Assembly (NCBI GenBank): GCA_044353505.1 | Contig: JBILBU010000001.1 | Location: 1 to 64,000 of the forward strand | Reading direction: 5' to 3' | Source of the DNA: Pollutibacter sp044353505 | GTDB lineage: Bacteria > Bacteroidota > Bacteroidia > Chitinophagales > Chitinophagaceae | DNA: 64,000 nt | Shown here: positions 17,713-25,293 of the stretch, in pieces | How positions within the stretch are numbered: position 1 is the stretch's first letter | Layout of the letters: the number at the start of each line of letters is the position of its first letter | The notes under the pieces: generated by a model | Databases searched by the model: none | What the model saw: only the letters and a program-made list of their open reading frames with translations | Told to the model about the DNA's origin: nothing | Position numbers and translations under genes: made by a program

Positions 17713-18795
17713 TTACCTACCGTTACCCAATACCCTGTCTTTCCCTGCGAGTCCAATTTGCCTTGACTCAAGCACTTGCAGTACAATCAGATTAATTCTT
17801 TGTTTCAATTGGTTGAAATCAGCTCCTTGAATTAATTCTGTAAGAAATTCAATTGTTATCGTATACGAGTCGGGGTGAATATCTGATAGCAGCACAGTGA
17901 GTTCAACAACTTCAGGTATTACAATCTTTTCTTGCAGCTCACTAATTAACTGACTGATTTCTAGCACAGAAGTTTTAAGGTCAATTTGCAATAGCAGCTC
18001 CCCTCTCCGTTGTTTGCGTTGCGACTGATTATCTACGATACTGTCTACCATCTGTTTATTTGGTATGGTTACGTAGGTTTTATCGGCGGTTCTAATTCGG
18101 GTACTTCTTAATCCTATATGCTCAACTTGCCCATTGATCTGATGAACCTTGAGTAGATCCCCTACCCTAAATGGCTTATCAAAAAATATAATAAAAGAAG
18201 CGATTAGATTTTCAAGACTCTCCTTAGCAGCTAGTGCTATAGCGGCACCAACCAAACTAAGCCCCGCCAATAGTTTCGTGATGTCTTGGTGGAATACAAA
18301 CCTAATCATCACGAGTACACAAATGATAATCGTGATCACTTTTAAAAATTCACGAAAGAATATAATCAACTGCTCATCGGAACCATCTTGACCAGAATTG
18401 GCCTTTTTCTTCATGACAATAGACAGGTAGTCGATTACACGCAAAAGTGTATAGAAGAAAAGATAGATCAACAATCCAACAGCAAGGCGGTCTAATAAGT
18501 CTTGAGACCCCACTTTCATAAATTTAAACTTTAACGCACGGGGGAAATTTAAATTGTCGAAGGCGAGATAAGCCGATAGGAATACAATGAAATTCTCAAG
18601 GGGGGACAGCACCCGATCAAAGAACTCTTTTTCATTGATGGTTCTTCCCATTTTTCTGAACCCAAAAAAAAGTAGCCTAGTCAAATTTTTGCTCGCTCTT
18701 TTTTTCAAGATCAATACCACCAGTATAAATCCAAATACAAAAAGATAATCACTGATTGGATTATTTAATACAATACTGTTTAATAGTTCTCGCAT
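17713..18795 (-). CDS. MscS-family mechanosensitive channel
   Basis: Small-conductance mechanosensitive channel of 360 residues that would release solutes at hypo-osmotic shock. About four to five transmembrane helices occupy residues 15-200. The pore-lining and beta-domain signature is clear (LAGLSLVGAAIALAAKESLE, then FFDKPFRVGDLLKV). The cytoplasmic domain follows (HIGLRSTRIRTADKTYVTIP). It is the last gene of the minus-strand run from rsfS, 12 bases after the preceding gene, and ends 15 bases from the convergent merR. Confidence 0.92.
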   Translation of the reverse strand: MRELLNSIVLNNPISDYLFVFGFILVVLILKKRASKNLTRLLFFGFRKMGRTINEKEFFDRVLSPLENFIVFLSAYLAFDNLNFPRALKFKFMKVGSQDLLDRLAVGLLIYLFFYTLLRVIDYLSIVMKKKANSGQDGSDEQLIIFFREFLKVITIIICVLVMIRFVFHQDITKLLAGLSLVGAAIALAAKESLENLIASFIIFFDKPFRVGDLLKVHQINGQVEHIGLRSTRIRTADKTYVTIPNKQMVDSIVDNQSQRKQRRGELLLQIDLKTSVLEISQLISELQEKIVIPEVVELTVLLSDIHPDSYTITIEFLTELIQGADFNQLKQRINLIVLQVLESRQIGLAGKDRVLGNGR

Positions 18796-18807
18796 ATCTT
18801 GGTGCGT

Positions 18808-19626
18808 TTAATTATTTTTCCATTCATACCAGCTGATGGCTTCCGCCGTGCTAACATAACAGCCTTTAATGCCAAAACGAATATAATCAGCTGCACTAAT
18901 TTCCTTTGGCATTGAGATTGATTTAATATCTATGCTATTAGGGGTGTAAATCAAGAGTTGCTTATCTTTTATGCCGGCAATATTCTTCCCTAGCGGCTGA
19001 ACATTTGTCCACCCAAGCAATGCAATGCGGTTCTTCAATGCTCCGTAGTAATCAAAAATGAAAAGTCCATTTTTTTCGTCATACAAATAAAGATAGCCGC
19101 CTAAATCAAATATGAGTGAAGGGATAATGCTTTCAGAAAAAATAAGTCTTAAGTCTGCAGACTCAAACAATACTTTCCCTTCATCATTGATTTTTTTAAT
19201 CTTGCTTTCCTGCTCATCAAACACCCATATCATGTTATCATAGCTCTGGGCAATAGCCTGTACCTGAAAAATCTGTGCCATGCGAAGATCAATTTTATTC
19301 ACCACCTGCATCATCCTATCGAGCACCAGAATAATACGATAGTCCTTAAAAAAAAGCAGGCTTCTAAGTGGATTACTTGCAGAGATGCTGTGAAGCTTGC
19401 CATATCTTCTCACATCATTGAAGCAACCCATTGAATCAAGGTTGCCATTGTATTTTTTGAGCTGCCCAGATGTGGTTAGTGCAAATAAATTGCCTATCTC
19501 ATCTGGCATAAAATAAGAAAACAAACCGGTGATCTCTTTGGTCTTAAGAACAGATTGCTGTTCTTGTGCATGAAGAAATCCAATAGCAAAGAAGAGGATT
19601 GATATTAAAAACAACCGCATTGTCAT
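18808..19626 (-). CDS. Exported propeller-like protein of unknown function
   Basis: Not recognised as a named family. The 272 residues begin with a signal peptide (RLFLISILFFAIGFLHAQ). The rest is beta-rich with repeated short hydrophobic-aromatic segments (NLFALTTSGQLKKY, YLYLYDEKNGLFIF, QLLIYTPN), like blades of a small beta-propeller. ATGs at 19626 and 19620 are both possible; the first begins one base after the lpxH stop. Its position between lpxH and mscS suggests an envelope role, but this is inference only. Confidence 0.75.
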   Translation of the reverse strand: MTMRLFLISILFFAIGFLHAQEQQSVLKTKEITGLFSYFMPDEIGNLFALTTSGQLKKYNGNLDSMGCFNDVRRYGKLHSISASNPLRSLLFFKDYRIILVLDRMMQVVNKIDLRMAQIFQVQAIAQSYDNMIWVFDEQESKIKKINDEGKVLFESADLRLIFSESIIPSLIFDLGGYLYLYDEKNGLFIFDYYGALKNRIALLGWTNVQPLGKNIAGIKDKQLLIYTPNSIDIKSISMPKEISAADYIRFGIKGCYVSTAEAISWYEWKNN

Positions 19627-19627
19627 G

Positions 19628-20380
19628 TCAATTGTATTTCAGTGAAAGATGATTGCCATCAAACTCAGCAAATGAATCGTATCGAATCCAATCACCAAGA
19701 TTGATGTACCTGCTTTTTTCGCTAAGGGAGAAATCAATGGGAAGGTGCCTATGGCCAAAAATGAAGTAGTCGTAATGTGTATGCTTGAGAACATCTCTGC
19801 AATACAGCACCAACCACTCGTTTGATTCGCCCAAGAATTGCTCATCCGCATTGCCAGTTACAGCCCTGCTGCTCTTACTGAAATACTGCGCAATAGACAT
19901 TCCAAGACTAGGCGGCAAGATGCCAAATATAAATTTAGACACCGGACTGCGAAATATTTTTTTGATGAATTTATATACATGATCAGCAGGCCCGAGTCCG
20001 TCACCATGACCAATTAAAAAAGTCTTACCATTGAACACAAATTCCTTAGCCTCAAAATATACTGGTATGTTCAGTTCTTTTTCGAAATAGCCAGACATCC
20101 ACATGTCGTGGTTACCAACAAAAAAGTGGATGGGTATTCCCTTGTCGGTGATCTCAGCCATTTTTCCTAAGATGCGCACAAAGCCCTTTGGAACAACCGT
20201 TTTATATTCAAACCAGAAATCGAATAAGTCGCCCAATATAAAAATTACGGCAGCATCAGCAGATGCCTTTTCTAAAAAGGCTACAACTTTTCTTTCACGA
20301 GTGATACTGGACGAATGGTCCGGGATACCCAGGTGAAAATCTGACAAGAAATATATTTTTTTCCCTTCCGGAATTTGCAT
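19628..20380 (-). CDS. lpxH: UDP-2,3-diacylglucosamine diphosphatase (LpxH-like)
   Basis: Hydrolyses UDP-2,3-diacylglucosamine to lipid X in lipid A synthesis at the inner face of the membrane. The 250 residues carry the metallophosphoesterase metal sites: DFHLG (Asp14, His16), GDLFDFW (Asp51), GNHDMW (Asn90-His91-Asp92), GHGDG and GHRH. The ATG at 20380 is used; a TTG two codons earlier lies inside a perfect promoter element, so it cannot be transcribed from that promoter. Length and the FDFW signature favour LpxH over general phosphoesterases. Confidence 0.88.
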   Translation of the reverse strand: MQIPEGKKIYFLSDFHLGIPDHSSSITRERKVVAFLEKASADAAVIFILGDLFDFWFEYKTVVPKGFVRILGKMAEITDKGIPIHFFVGNHDMWMSGYFEKELNIPVYFEAKEFVFNGKTFLIGHGDGLGPADHVYKFIKKIFRSPVSKFIFGILPPSLGMSIAQYFSKSSRAVTGNADEQFLGESNEWLVLYCRDVLKHTHYDYFIFGHRHLPIDFSLSEKSRYINLGDWIRYDSFAEFDGNHLSLKYN

Positions 20381-20383
20381 TTT

Positions 20384-20391
20384 CAAATATA
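20384..20391 (-). promoter_or_regulatory. -7 promoter element of lpxH, leaderless position
   Basis: TATATTTG on the minus strand, only three bases before the lpxH ATG. It would make a leaderless transcript covering lpxH, the unknown exported gene and mscS, independent of the upstream rsfS-ftsH-lutC promoter. Confidence 0.5.
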
Positions 20392-20420
20392 CTCAAGTAA
20401 ATGGGATTTACTTGCTGAGC

Positions 20421-21056
20421 TTATGTATCGAGCAAAAAGCAGTAAACTTCTTTTGGACCATGAACACCCACCACAAGGGTTTTCTCGATATCTGCAGTTC
20501 GGCTAGGGCCAGTTGCAAATGATATTGATGAAGGAATTTGTGTGCCATATTTTTTTTGAAGAAATATGAATGCGTCTTTGATATCATAGACAAGCTGACT
20601 TGTCTTTGCAATGCAGATATGTATAGGAGCATAGACACTGGTCGTTCTTCCGGATGATTCAGCTGTACTCAGTACCATCGATCCGGTTCTGGCAACCAAC
20701 AATTCACACTTGGTTATGGAAACGTCTACATCAACCAAGGGTTTTTCGGTAAAATGAGTAAAGCCATAGGAAGATAGTGCGTGCTTAATATTTTCATCAA
20801 CACAATAAACATCCTTCCATGATCTTTCATCAACGAGGCGGGAGATTTGGAACACCAGATCTTCTTCACTTTCACAAAAAGAAAACTTACCAAGCAAAGA
20901 AGTAAACTTTTCAGCGAACAACACAGCCAAATCGTCTCCATTTGAACTAAAAGAGAATTCGGTTTTATCGATGCCGGGATAGGGCTGGTCTACACGTTGT
21001 GTAAGGGCCTTTCGTATATTTTTCAGTATCCCCTCTTTAGCCGAAGATGCTTCCAT
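20421..21056 (-). CDS. lutC: LUD-domain protein, LutC-like
   Basis: LutC is one of three proteins of the LutABC L-lactate oxidation system. The 211 residues match the LUD (DUF162/YkgG) domain, including the conserved C-terminal GPSRTADIEKTLVVGVHGP. No Fe-S cysteine motifs are present, as expected for LutC. The usual partner LutB is encoded far away at 58905-60302, and LutA is not in the window. It follows ftsH by two bases and so is likely cotranscribed with rsfS-ftsH. It could instead serve another LUD enzyme. Confidence 0.85.
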   Translation of the reverse strand: MEASSAKEGILKNIRKALTQRVDQPYPGIDKTEFSFSSNGDDLAVLFAEKFTSLLGKFSFCESEEDLVFQISRLVDERSWKDVYCVDENIKHALSSYGFTHFTEKPLVDVDVSITKCELLVARTGSMVLSTAESSGRTTSVYAPIHICIAKTSQLVYDIKDAFIFLQKKYGTQIPSSISFATGPSRTADIEKTLVVGVHGPKEVYCFLLDT

Positions 21057-21058
21057 TT

Positions 21059-23164
21059 TTATGCAGGATTTGATTCCTCTTGGATTGGTTCAGGATTAAT
21101 TGGCTCTTCCGCAACTGGTGCATCAACAGTAGTAGATTGAGCAGGTGATTCATCTTCATCGTCTGCAAAAATCTTTTTCTCACCGTATGGGCGCTTGCCA
21201 ATAAGGTCTTCTACATCCTGCTGGTGTAGCACTTCCCGATCAAGCAATGCCAAAGCGATCTTCTCAACTTCGGCTTTCTTTTCGGTCAACAAAGCTTTGG
21301 TTCTCTCGTAAGCTTGAGCCACAAGTACACGCACCTCACTATCAATCAGCTTTCCTGTCTCTTCGCTATAAGGCTTGGTAAATGTACTCTCCTGTTGCGG
21401 ATCGTAGAAGCTCACATTGCCCACCTTCTCGCTCATCCCATATACGGTAACCATTGCGTAAGACATCTTGGTTACCTGTTGAAGATCATTCTGAGCACCT
21501 GTAGATATTTTACCAAAGAATATATCCTCACTTGCTCTACCCCCAAGGGTCATACACATTTGATCTGTCAGCTGCTCAGTATTATATAGATACTGCTCCT
21601 TTGGCGTATACTGGGCATAGCCCAATGCAGCAACACCCCTTGGAACAATCGTAACTTTTAACAATGGGAATGCATGTTCCAAATACCATCCGCAAACCGC
21701 ATGGCCTGCTTCATGATAGGCAATGATTTTTTTCTCTTCAGGAAGGATAATTTTGTTCTTCTTTTCCAAGCCTCCAATAACCCGATCAATTGCATCTTGA
21801 AAATCATCCATTTCAACTTGTGATTTTCCCTTACGTGCTGCAATCAATGCCGCTTCATTACACACATTCGCAATATCTGCACCAGCAAAACCTGGCGTTT
21901 GTTCAGCTAGTTTATGGATATCAAGTTTTTCTGAGTGCTTAATCGGCTTCAAGTGCACGTGGAAAATAGTTTCCCTTCCCTTTACATCCGGCTTGTCTAT
22001 ACTGATTTGCCTATCAAATCTTCCTGGTCTCAGTAAAGCACTATCCAATACATCAGGGCGATTGGTTGCTGCAAGAATAATGATGCCACTATCCCCACCA
22101 AATCCATCCATTTCAACCAACAGTTGATTGAGTGTATTCTCACGCTCATCATTGCTCATCATCATATTCTTACCCCTGGCTCGTCCAATTGCATCAATCT
22201 CATCAATAAATATGATACACGGCGCTTTCTCTCTTGCTTGCTTAAAAAGATCCCTCACCCTGCTCGCTCCCACACCTACGAACATTTCAACAAAGTCTGA
22301 ACCAGACATAGAAAAGAATGGAACCTGGGCTTCACCTGCCATGGCTTTCGCCAATAGTGTTTTACCCGTTCCTGGAGGTCCGACCAATAGCGCACCTTTA
22401 GGAATTTTTCCACCTAATGCTGTATATTTTTTGGGGTTTTTCAAGAAGTCTACGATTTCCATTACTTCCTGCTTTGCCTCATCCAACCCAGCCACGTCGG
22501 TAAATGTAATATTCACCTTTGTGCCCTTATCAAAGAGCTGAGCTTTTGACTTTCCGATGTTGAAAATTCCACCGCCGCCGCCACCGCCGCCAGCGCCACC
22601 ACCCATTTTCCTCATCATCAGCACAAACAATAGTCCGAACATGAGAAGAGGGAAAAGAAAGTTAATTAACGGACCAAAGAATTCAGGATCACTCACAGGA
22701 TCAACAGGTACTGGAGTTAGGTCTGGATGTTCAGTGAAATACTTGTCAAGGTTTTGCTGATAATCATCAACCTTAGAATAATTAAACTGGAAATGAGGTC
22801 CCTTAGAGTTTTTTGCATAGACCAACTTATCGCCCAGCAACTCTTTATAAACAGGTTTATTGAGTGAATCCTTGATAATATAGACGCGGATTACTCCTTT
22901 ATTTTTGACCGGCTCAATTTTTTGAACATCATTACCCACCAGCATTTTCTGCTTGAACTCGAGCTCGGTGATGTTGCTTGCATCTGGAGTTACTCCGCGT
23001 GTTACCTGATATCCAATCAAGACTACAGCGGCAATAACATAGATCCAATAGAAACTGAATTTAGGTGCCTTTCCTGTTGGTGGAGTACCACCAGCTTTTT
23101 TACTGCGCTTGAAGGACGAAAACGGCCCTGATTTTTTATCGTTGGTATTATCTTCCTGATTCAT
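21059..23164 (-). CDS. ftsH: ATP-dependent zinc metalloprotease FtsH
   Basis: Membrane-anchored AAA+ protease that degrades misfolded membrane proteins and regulators. The 701 residues show two transmembrane helices (about 38-54 and 164-184) around a periplasmic domain. A Gly-rich linker (188-199) is followed by Walker A GPPGTGKT at 262-269, Walker B FIDE at 319-322, the second region of homology near 377-385, and the zinc site HEAGH at 484-488. The C-terminal tail is acidic and Pro-rich. It lies 20 bases after rsfS and two bases before lutC. Confidence 0.97.
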   Translation of the reverse strand: MNQEDNTNDKKSGPFSSFKRSKKAGGTPPTGKAPKFSFYWIYVIAAVVLIGYQVTRGVTPDASNITELEFKQKMLVGNDVQKIEPVKNKGVIRVYIIKDSLNKPVYKELLGDKLVYAKNSKGPHFQFNYSKVDDYQQNLDKYFTEHPDLTPVPVDPVSDPEFFGPLINFLFPLLMFGLLFVLMMRKMGGGAGGGGGGGGIFNIGKSKAQLFDKGTKVNITFTDVAGLDEAKQEVMEIVDFLKNPKKYTALGGKIPKGALLVGPPGTGKTLLAKAMAGEAQVPFFSMSGSDFVEMFVGVGASRVRDLFKQAREKAPCIIFIDEIDAIGRARGKNMMMSNDERENTLNQLLVEMDGFGGDSGIIILAATNRPDVLDSALLRPGRFDRQISIDKPDVKGRETIFHVHLKPIKHSEKLDIHKLAEQTPGFAGADIANVCNEAALIAARKGKSQVEMDDFQDAIDRVIGGLEKKNKIILPEEKKIIAYHEAGHAVCGWYLEHAFPLLKVTIVPRGVAALGYAQYTPKEQYLYNTEQLTDQMCMTLGGRASEDIFFGKISTGAQNDLQQVTKMSYAMVTVYGMSEKVGNVSFYDPQQESTFTKPYSEETGKLIDSEVRVLVAQAYERTKALLTEKKAEVEKIALALLDREVLHQQDVEDLIGKRPYGEKKIFADDEDESPAQSTTVDAPVAEEPINPEPIQEESNPA

Positions 23165-23184
23165 ATGGAGTCTTTAATACTTAA

Positions 23185-23958
23185 TTATTTTTTTGCCTTC
23201 TTAGAAGGAGATTTTGTTACGGCGGATTTCTTAACCGAAGCTTTTTTTGCAGGAGCTTTTTTTATAGGCTCTTTTGCAACTGCTGCTTTTTTCGCAGGAG
23301 CCTTTTTTATGGATTCTTTTTTAACTGCTGCTTTTTTTGCAGGAGCTTTTTTTACAGGCTCTTTTGCAACTGCTGCTTTCTTCGCAGGAGCTTTTTTTAC
23401 AGGCTCTTTTGCAACTGCTGCTTTTTTCGCAGGTGCTTTTTTTACAGGCTCTTTTGTAACTGGTGCTTTTTTCGCAGGAGCCTTTTTTATGGATTCTTCT
23501 TTAACCGAAGATTTCTTGGCAGCCTTCTTGTTGACTGATTCCTGATGAACCAATGCCTCATCCTCTTCTTCAGTGCTTATGCCATCACTCCACATTTCTT
23601 CGAGCTTATAAAACTTTCTTGTTTCACTAAGGAAAACATGAACAACTACATTCACGTAATCAATTAGGATCCACTGAGCAGCGCTATGCCCTTCATGCTT
23701 GTATGGAATCTCTCCACATTCTTTTTTCAAACTTACCTCTACCCAGTCGGCAATGGCCTTGACTTGAGTAGTTGAGGAAGCTTCGCAAACTATAAAAAAG
23801 TCTGAAACGGCTTCGTTTATTTTACGTAAGTCTAGGGTAACGATGTGCTCACCTTTTTTATCTTGAATTGCTTCAATTATTACTTTAAGGATTTTGCTGC
23901 TTTTGCTTAGTCTCGCAAATTTCTTTTGCGTCGCTTTTTCTTCAGTTTTCGATGTCAA
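23185..23958 (-). CDS. rsfS: Ribosomal silencing factor RsfS with a Lys/Ala/Pro repeat tail
   Basis: RsfS binds L14 and blocks subunit joining in stationary phase. Residues about 18-125 are the conserved domain (KILKVIIEAIQDKKGEHIV, DFFIVCEASSTTQVKAIADW, EGHSAAQWILIDYVNVVVHV). After residue about 128 comes a tail absent from typical RsfS (about 110-130 residues): six 15-residue units of the form EPVKKAPAKKAAVAK at 155-244, strongly basic and histone H1-like. The start is a TTG; no ATG occurs in frame upstream or before residue 122. A perfect -7 element about 100 bases upstream drives rsfS-ftsH-lutC. It is divergent from birA. Confidence 0.88.
   Translation of the reverse strand: MTSKTEEKATQKKFARLSKSSKILKVIIEAIQDKKGEHIVTLDLRKINEAVSDFFIVCEASSTTQVKAIADWVEVSLKKECGEIPYKHEGHSAAQWILIDYVNVVVHVFLSETRKFYKLEEMWSDGISTEEEDEALVHQESVNKKAAKKSSVKEESIKKAPAKKAPVTKEPVKKAPAKKAAVAKEPVKKAPAKKAAVAKEPVKKAPAKKAAVKKESIKKAPAKKAAVAKEPIKKAPAKKASVKKSAVTKSPSKKAKK
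23227..23496 (-). repeat. Six tandem 45-bp repeats in the rsfS tail
   Basis: Six consecutive 45-base units, each coding 15 residues of the pattern E(P/S)(V/I)KKAPAKKA then (A/P/S)V(A/T/K)K. A degenerate seventh unit precedes them at residues 140-154. The units differ by a few third-position and Ala/Thr/Lys changes. Copy number may vary between strains. Confidence 0.9.
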
Positions 23959-24058
23959 ATGAATGTTTTTTTTGTTCGGTAGATGATCAATTACAATATC
24001 CCTCGGCCAGCGTTTAATGACGTCCTAATGACTAAACGGTTTTCTTGACTATCTTGCC

Positions 24059-24066
24059 CAAAAATA
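24059..24066 (-). promoter_or_regulatory. -7 promoter element of the rsfS-ftsH-lutC operon
   Basis: TATTTTTG on the minus strand, a perfect match, about 100 bases before the TTG start of rsfS. It lies only about 27 bases from the birA start on the other strand. Confidence 0.45.
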
Positions 24067-24092
24067 CGAATTAATTTCTATCCCTAGGGAAC

Positions 24093-24827
24093 ATGGCAAG
24101 TCAACCTTTTATCATTCTTAACACTACAGAGAGTACCAATAACCATGCCATGGAAGCCTTGCGCTCTGGCAATGTAGCCGATGGAACAGTTTTTTTTGCA
24201 CTGGAACAAACCAAAGGCAAGGGCCAAAGAAGCAAGTCCTGGTTCAGCAACAAGGGCGAAAACCTTGTCCTGAGCACGATTCGTGACACTACTGCTCTAA
24301 AAATCGACAACCAATTTCAGATTTCCTGCATTACCGCACTGGCATGCCACGACCTCATTTCATCCTATACAGATGATGATGTGCGCATTAAATGGCCTAA
24401 CGACTTGTACTGGCGTGACAGAAAGGCAGGAGGCATTCTTATAGAAAACATGATCAAGGGCAATTCTTGGGATAAAGCCATCATAGGCATTGGTATAAAC
24501 ATCAACCAAACCAGCTTCCCTGAGATGCCCAATCTACCAGTTTCACTGAAACAGATTACAGGAACATACTTCGATCCTATTGAGCTGGCCAAAGAACTTT
24601 GCATGAACCTAGACCGACGTTTACACTTGTTGAACACTGGGCAATTTGAACACCAGCTCTTGGAGTATAATGCAACGCTGTACAAAAAAAATGAGGTCGT
24701 TCAGTTCAAAAAAGCGAACAGAAAATTCGAAGCAACTATCAATGGAGTAAATGAACAGGGACAGCTCATTCTAACACATGGGATACAGGAAACAATCGAT
24801 TTTGGAGACCTAGAATGGATTCTATAA
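24093..24827 (+). CDS. birA: Biotin-[acetyl-CoA carboxylase] ligase
   Basis: Activates biotin with ATP and attaches it to the biotin carboxyl carrier protein. The 244 residues contain the ligase core only; there is no N-terminal helix-turn-helix, so it is not a BirA-type repressor. The biotinyl-AMP loop reads GKGQRSKSW (GRGRxGR in many relatives). KWPNDLYW and KAGGILIE are the other signatures, and a short C-terminal SH3-like domain completes it. It is divergent from rsfS, and its 3' end overlaps bcp by six bases. Confidence 0.94.
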   Translation: MASQPFIILNTTESTNNHAMEALRSGNVADGTVFFALEQTKGKGQRSKSWFSNKGENLVLSTIRDTTALKIDNQFQISCITALACHDLISSYTDDDVRIKWPNDLYWRDRKAGGILIENMIKGNSWDKAIIGIGININQTSFPEMPNLPVSLKQITGTYFDPIELAKELCMNLDRRLHLLNTGQFEHQLLEYNATLYKKNEVVQFKKANRKFEATINGVNEQGQLILTHGIQETIDFGDLEWIL

Positions 24828-25283
24828 ACCAAAGCCCGCAGCAATTTCCGCTGCATGTATCTTCGCTTTTGGCTTGGCTATGACTTTTACAATCGTTCCC
24901 TTTTCGTCAATTAAAAATGTGGTGCGGAATACGCCCATGTATTTATTCCCATAAAGTGATTTCTCTCCCCAAACGCCGAACTGCTCTACCAGCTTCTTCT
25001 CAGTATCCGCGATAATTCTGAAGGGCAGTTGATTCTTAGAGATAAATTTGAGGTGCGACTTCTCATCATCTGGACTTACACCAATCACTTCAATTCCTTT
25101 TTTTGCGAGCTCCTTGAATCCATCACGAAGATTGCATGCCTGAACAGTGCAAGTGCTGGTGTTGTCTTTGGGATAAAAATACAAAGCCAGCTTTTTCCCT
25201 TTGAAATCTGCTAACTTGATTTTCTCTCCATCTTGATCGATTGCGGTAAACGCTGGTGCTTTTTTGCCTTCTTCCAATATCAT
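24822..25283 (-). CDS. bcp: Bcp/PrxQ-type peroxiredoxin
   Basis: Thiol peroxidase that reduces hydrogen and organic peroxides using thioredoxin. The 153 residues are full length. The active site follows PxxxTxxC: Pro38, Thr42 and the peroxidatic Cys45 in PKDNTSTCTVQACNLRD, with the likely resolving Cys50 five residues on, as in the alpha-2-helix PrxQ group. It lies ten bases downstream of the M23 peptidase and probably shares its transcript. Its stop lies within the last codons of convergent birA. Confidence 0.94.
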   Translation of the reverse strand: MILEEGKKAPAFTAIDQDGEKIKLADFKGKKLALYFYPKDNTSTCTVQACNLRDGFKELAKKGIEVIGVSPDDEKSHLKFISKNQLPFRIIADTEKKLVEQFGVWGEKSLYGNKYMGVFRTTFLIDEKGTIVKVIAKPKAKIHAAEIAAGFGL

Positions 25284-25293
25284 AGTTTTGATT

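Noticed and set aside
20381..20386. TTG start two codons upstream of the lpxH ATG.
   Set aside because: The TTG is part of the perfect TATATTTG promoter element, so it would not be in the mRNA made from it.
21059..23164. Gly-rich stretch (GGGAGGGGGGGG) in FtsH as an unusual insertion.
   Set aside because: Gly-rich linkers just after the second membrane helix are common in Bacteroidota FtsH.
23165..23545. A long plus-strand frame opposite the rsfS repeat, coding Ala/Phe/Gly repeats.
   Set aside because: It is the mirror image of the KKAPAKKA repeat on the coding strand; the minus-strand frame has the conserved RsfS domain and matches codon use of neighbours.
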